64,000 bases of DNA from Pseudomonas sp. R84 (GTDB taxonomy: Bacteria; Pseudomonadota; Gammaproteobacteria; Pseudomonadales; Pseudomonadaceae), in NCBI RefSeq assembly GCF_009834515.1, contig NZ_CP019426.1, forward strand, positions 3,647,501 through 3,711,500. Direction: 5' to 3'. The notes below the pieces were generated by a model that saw nothing but the letters and a program-made list of their open reading frames with translations, searched no databases and had not been told where the DNA came from. Positions 60,874-64,000 of the stretch are shown in pieces (within the stretch, counting starts at the first letter, position 1; each line of letters starts with the position of its first letter). A program made the translations under genes and the position numbers.

Positions 60874-62409
60874 ATGCCGTTAACCGTCAGACCCCGCCGC
60901 ACGCGCCGCACGCGCATCGTTGTGACACTGCTCAGCGGTCTGCTTCCAGTGCTGCTGGGTAGTGCGATCCTTTACATGCAGGCTGAACGCACGCTGGAAC
61001 AAAGTTCGCGAGAGACTGCAGAAGAGGCGTTGGGCCAGTTCGAGTTGATGCTCGACAACACCGCCCAGGCAGCCCGTGAACTGCTGCCACTGGCCGGCCA
61101 GACTTGTGAGAACGTCAAACTCGCCCTGCGCGAGCAAGTGACCCGCCGTCCATTTGTACGCTCGACCAATCTGGTGTGGGACGACAACCTCTATTGCAGC
61201 TCGCTGTTTGGCGACTTCAAGGAAGCCGTCAACGCGGGTGACTACAACCAGGGCAAATTGTGGCTGATGAATGGCAACCCGGTGACACCCGACACCGCCC
61301 TGTTGGTCTATCGGCTCAGCGAAGGTCGCGGCGGCGCTCTGACGACACTGGATGGTTACCATCTAAGCAATATCTTGCGTCTGATCGGACGGCACATGCT
61401 GTTGGTGTTGCAAGTGGGCGATAACTGGCTGTCGGCTGACGGCAAAGTCCACACTGGCGCCCTGCCCGCGTTGCCGATAGCGCAAAACACCCTGGAATCT
61501 TCCCGCTATGCGTTCAGCGTTTCTGCCGGTTTTCCCGAGGGCGAAACCTGGCGCTACATGGCCGATGAATATCCGCCATTGTTTAGTTTGTTGATCTTTT
61601 TTGGCGTGGTATCGGGTGCCATCGGCCATGTTTTGCAGAAGCGCTCCACGTCACCCAGCCACGAAATGCTCCGCGCGCTTGAGGCCGGCGAGTTCATTCC
61701 TTACTTTCAGCCCGTGGTGCACGGCGACAGCAAGAAATGGTCGGGAGCCGAAGTCTTGATGCGCTGGACTCACCCCAAAGAAGGGCTGGTGCGCCCAGAT
61801 CTGTTTATTCCATTCGCCGAACATTCGGGGTTGATCGTGCCGATGACTCGCGCCTTGATGCAACAGACCGCCGCAGTGCTGGGACCGCTATCATCAACGT
61901 TCGCCCCGCCATTTCACATCGGCATCAATATCACCGCTAGCCATTGCAAGGACCTGGAACTGGTGGAGGACTGCCGGGAGTTTCTCGCCGCGTTCGTGCC
62001 CGACAGCATCAGCCTGGTGCTGGAGTTGACCGAGCGTGAATTGATCGAGCCGACTGACATCACCCGGCAACTGTTCGAGCAACTGCATGCACTGGGCGTG
62101 AAAATCGCGATTGACGACTTCGGCACCGGTCACTCAAGCCTCGGCTACTTGCGCAAATTCAACGTCGACTTCCTGAAGATAGATCAGAGTTTCGTCGCCA
62201 TGATCGGCATCGATGCGCTGTCCCGACACATTCTCGATACGATTATCGAACTGTCGGCCAAGCTTGATTTGGGTATTGTTGCCGAAGGTGTCGAAACTCA
62301 GGCGCAAGCCGATTATCTGACGGCACATCATGTCAACTTTCTGCAAGGCTACCTGTTCGGCAAACCGATGCCTGCTGCGGACTTCATCAGCGCATTAACT
62401 CACCATTAA
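60874..62409 (+). CDS. CSS-motif EAL-domain c-di-GMP phosphodiesterase
   Basis: This 511-residue membrane protein has an N-terminal helix (IVVTLLSGLLPVLLGSAIL), a periplasmic CSS-motif domain with Cys residues in AGQTCENVK and NLYCSSLFG, a second helix (PLFSLLIFFGVVSGAIGHV) and a cytoplasmic EAL domain (EVLMRW; LVLELTEREL; AIDDFGTGHSSLGYL; VAEGVET). All metal-binding and catalytic motifs look intact, with EVL in place of EAL. CSS domains sense the periplasmic redox state. The ATG at 60874 follows AGGATG. It is not in an operon. Confidence 0.9.
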   Translation: MPLTVRPRRTRRTRIVVTLLSGLLPVLLGSAILYMQAERTLEQSSRETAEEALGQFELMLDNTAQAARELLPLAGQTCENVKLALREQVTRRPFVRSTNLVWDDNLYCSSLFGDFKEAVNAGDYNQGKLWLMNGNPVTPDTALLVYRLSEGRGGALTTLDGYHLSNILRLIGRHMLLVLQVGDNWLSADGKVHTGALPALPIAQNTLESSRYAFSVSAGFPEGETWRYMADEYPPLFSLLIFFGVVSGAIGHVLQKRSTSPSHEMLRALEAGEFIPYFQPVVHGDSKKWSGAEVLMRWTHPKEGLVRPDLFIPFAEHSGLIVPMTRALMQQTAAVLGPLSSTFAPPFHIGINITASHCKDLELVEDCREFLAAFVPDSISLVLELTERELIEPTDITRQLFEQLHALGVKIAIDDFGTGHSSLGYLRKFNVDFLKIDQSFVAMIGIDALSRHILDTIIELSAKLDLGIVAEGVETQAQADYLTAHHVNFLQGYLFGKPMPAADFISALTHH

Positions 62410-62644
62410 CTAAGCCGGATTAAGACGAGCGTCCCGATCAGACGCACCAAATTGATACAAAAGACCGCTGTTGTTACATGAAGACAACATCAGGATTTAC
62501 TCTTGGCGCATTAACTACTACAATTTTTTCACCCTGAGCAAGATTGGCAGGTGAGCCATTTATCACCGAGTCGCTTCAAGGCTCTTGGCTTATTAGCTTT
62601 GTTTGCGGTTGGTATCAGCCAAACACACTATTGGAGTAAAGATA
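62410..62644. other. Gap upstream of the mvaT-family gene
   Basis: No gene is visible. The region is A+T-rich, as expected in front of a silencer gene that represses itself. TTGGCT (62585-62590) and AGCCAA (62617-62622) are inverted about 26 bases apart; no promoter was assigned. Confidence 0.4.
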
Positions 62645-63010
62645 TTGTCCAGACTCGCTGAATTTCGTGCAGCTGAAAAGGCCCTTCAGGAACAGCTCAA
62701 GCAGCTGGAATCGCTGAAGAACGATGCCGGGCTCAAGAAAGAAATCGAATTCGAAGAAAAGCTCCAGGGGCTGATGAAAACCTACGGCAAAGGCCTGAAA
62801 GAAATCATCGCCATCCTCGATCCGAACCCGGCAAAATCCGGTCTGCAGACCTCTGCAGCACCTAAAACCCGTCGCGCTCGCGTGATCAAGGTTTATCAGA
62901 ACCCGCACACCGGTGAATTGATCGAAACCAAAGGCGGCAACCACCGCGGCCTGAAAGCCTGGAAAGAACAATACGGTGCTTCCACCGTTGATTCCTGGTT
63001 GCGCGGTTAA
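62645..63010 (+). CDS. mvaT: MvaT-family H-NS-like xenogeneic silencer
   Basis: This 121-residue DNA-binding protein has a coiled-coil N-terminal dimerisation region (SRLAEFRAAEKALQEQLKQL; KEIEFEEKLQGLMKTYGKGL), a basic linker and the C-terminal AT-hook-like motif NPHTGELIETKGGNHRGLKA that inserts in the minor groove. It silences A+T-rich, horizontally acquired genes. Pseudomonads carry several paralogues (MvaT, MvaU, MvaV, TurA-E) and I cannot separate them here. The TTG at 62645 is chosen because of GGAG at 62632-62635 and family alignment at MSRLAEF. Confidence 0.9.
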   Translation: MSRLAEFRAAEKALQEQLKQLESLKNDAGLKKEIEFEEKLQGLMKTYGKGLKEIIAILDPNPAKSGLQTSAAPKTRRARVIKVYQNPHTGELIETKGGNHRGLKAWKEQYGASTVDSWLRG

Positions 63011-63021
63011 TCCCTGCCAAC

Positions 63022-63052
63022 AAAAAAGCCCTGCATCATGCAGGGCTTTTTT
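63022..63052. terminator. Terminator after the mvaT-family gene
   Basis: AAAAAAGCCCTGCATCATGC followed by AGGGCTTTTTT forms an 8-base-pair stem and T tract. The flanking A run makes it bidirectional. Confidence 0.9.
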
Positions 63053-63228
63053 ATTGACAATATCTAACAAATGAAATGAATTTCATCGAACAAGTTACGA
63101 GTTTTCTGTAACGTTGCTGAGTCAGACCGCTAAACATTTTGCTGCGCGATGTTACGATCAGGGTCAGCGTTAAACTTTGTGCTTAATCCGTTCGGGTATC
63201 TAACCTACGCCGTGAAGAGTGCAGCGGA

Positions 63229-63747
63229 TTAAAGTTTCAAGCTGTTTCTCACCGTCACTATCTCTTCTGCGCTCGCCTTATAAACCTCAGCTTGTCCGGC
63301 GTAGGAAAGAACATAAGCCTTGTCCGCCTCGACCGCCGCCACCAAGGTTTGCGACAACACATGTCGACCGTTTTCGGTGATCGTGCAAGTGGTTTCCAGT
63401 GCCGGCAAAGTACCCAGCTTGGCCGGATGCACTTTGTTGCAGACACTTTGATAGCCACCCTGGAAGAAGTCCTTCTGTATCGACTTGCGCATCTCCAGCA
63501 GCACGCCCTGCAAATTGACCTGATGGTCCTTCTCAACCTGAGTCATGGTCAATTCCATCACCATGACCTGATTGCCATCGGCGTCATTCTTCACCGCACG
63601 CTGACGGGAAACCTGTGCACTTGTCTCAGGCAGTGCCTCGACTTCCCAGCCGGCCGGCCAGGTAATGCGCGGTTCGTCCGCCGATGCGCAGACAGCCACA
63701 AGCGACAACACAGAAAAAACAAACAGGGATTTGAACAGTCGGATCAT
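63229..63747 (-). CDS. DUF4946 exported protein
   Basis: This 172-residue protein has a signal peptide (IRLFKSLFVFSVLSLVAVCASA) and the DUF4946 pattern ITWPAGWEVEALPETSAQVS, QVMVMELTMTQVEKDH and a single Cys pair (SVCNKV; ETTCTITE). Its function is unknown; it is probably periplasmic. The ATG at 63747 is chosen; a GTG at 63759 is in frame, and neither has a ribosome binding site. It is convergent with the mvaT-family gene. Confidence 0.78.
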   Translation of the reverse strand: MIRLFKSLFVFSVLSLVAVCASADEPRITWPAGWEVEALPETSAQVSRQRAVKNDADGNQVMVMELTMTQVEKDHQVNLQGVLLEMRKSIQKDFFQGGYQSVCNKVHPAKLGTLPALETTCTITENGRHVLSQTLVAAVEADKAYVLSYAGQAEVYKASAEEIVTVRNSLKL

Positions 63748-63886
63748 TGCCGGGCGCACTCGCAGATTGAGCGGTAAAGTCTGAGGCCCGTCTGCACGCA
63801 GGGCAAGTCTGCCCTTTCATTTGGCGATGCTGGCAGGCATGCGTATCATTGCGTCCATTCACTCGCCCATAGTTATTGGAGGGCCC

Positions 63887-64000
63887 ATGAGCCTGCACGA
63901 ACTCAACACTTTCCCAGGCGTCACCGCCACCCCAGACAGCGCAACCCGCAACTTCGTCTTCAACCACACCATGTTGCGCGTCAAAGACATCACCAAATCT
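63887..64000 (+). CDS. gloA: Lactoylglutathione lyase (glyoxalase I), 5' part
   Basis: The window ends after 38 codons. FNHTMLRVKDITKS is the conserved glyoxalase I start, with the metal-binding His of strand 1 in NHTML. The enzyme isomerises the hemithioacetal of methylglyoxal and glutathione. GGAGGG precedes the ATG. Confidence 0.88.
   Translation, partial: MSLHELNTFPGVTATPDSATRNFVFNHTMLRVKDITKS

Overview
The window reads as chromosome of a fluorescent Pseudomonas of the P. fluorescens group. The evidence is GC-rich coding with typical pseudomonad codon use, the complete mannitol/sorbitol locus (mtlR-mtlEFGK-mtlDYZ), the 2-ketogluconate locus in its Pseudomonas order (ptxS-kguEKTD), hpd, an MvaT-type xenogeneic silencer, the Pseudomonas-typical small families DUF2790, DUF1652 and DUF4946, and many REP/REPIN-like palindromic repeats. 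This assignment rests on recognising gene families, not on a database match.

Layout. 1-1.1 kb: a PI-PLC-like phosphodiesterase behind an A+T-rich stretch. 1.2-11.1 kb: regulator, ABC importer, polyol dehydrogenase, xylulokinase and fructokinase for mannitol, sorbitol and arabitol, interrupted by three repeat elements. 11.2-13.2 kb: an SLT-like lipoprotein and an OprD-type porin. 13.6-19.5 kb: an orphan type VI secretion island with VgrG, a DUF4123 adaptor, a lipoprotein that is probably the immunity protein, and a class 3 lipase effector. 19.7-25.2 kb: small genes, ecotin, and a short threonine dehydratase preceded by what looks like a complete attenuator (leader peptide with Ile-Ile-Thr codons, antiterminator, terminator). 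25.3-27.2 kb: a TPR protein, ECF sigma factor and anti-sigma operon whose sigma gene lacks a normal start codon. 27.3-33.8 kb: an RstAB-like two-component system divergent from an RND efflux pair. 34.0-40.2 kb: a DUF1345 membrane protein, an autotransporter and a large A+T-rich orphan protein. 40.5-45.8 kb: the ptxS/kgu locus with two perfect PtxS operators. 45.9-48.8 kb: arginine:pyruvate transaminase downstream of a chemoreceptor. 49.0-52.9 kb: glycerate kinase, CdaR-type regulator and MFS transporter. 53.1-57.4 kb: aldo/keto reductase, acyltransferase with SGNH domain, RarD-like transporter. 57.5-64 kb: hpd, DMT transporter with divergent LysR gene, EAL phosphodiesterase, MvaT family protein, DUF4946 protein, and the start of gloA.

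How it works together. Much of the window is peripheral carbohydrate catabolism: polyols are imported, oxidised to ketoses and phosphorylated; 2-ketogluconate is imported, phosphorylated and reduced to 6-phosphogluconate; glycerate and aldarates feed glycerate kinase. Amino-acid metabolism appears as threonine/isoleucine, arginine and tyrosine steps. Interaction functions are the T6SS lipase island, ecotin, the autotransporter and the efflux pump. Three families of short palindromic repeats lie between genes, and one copy has become the coding end of kguK.
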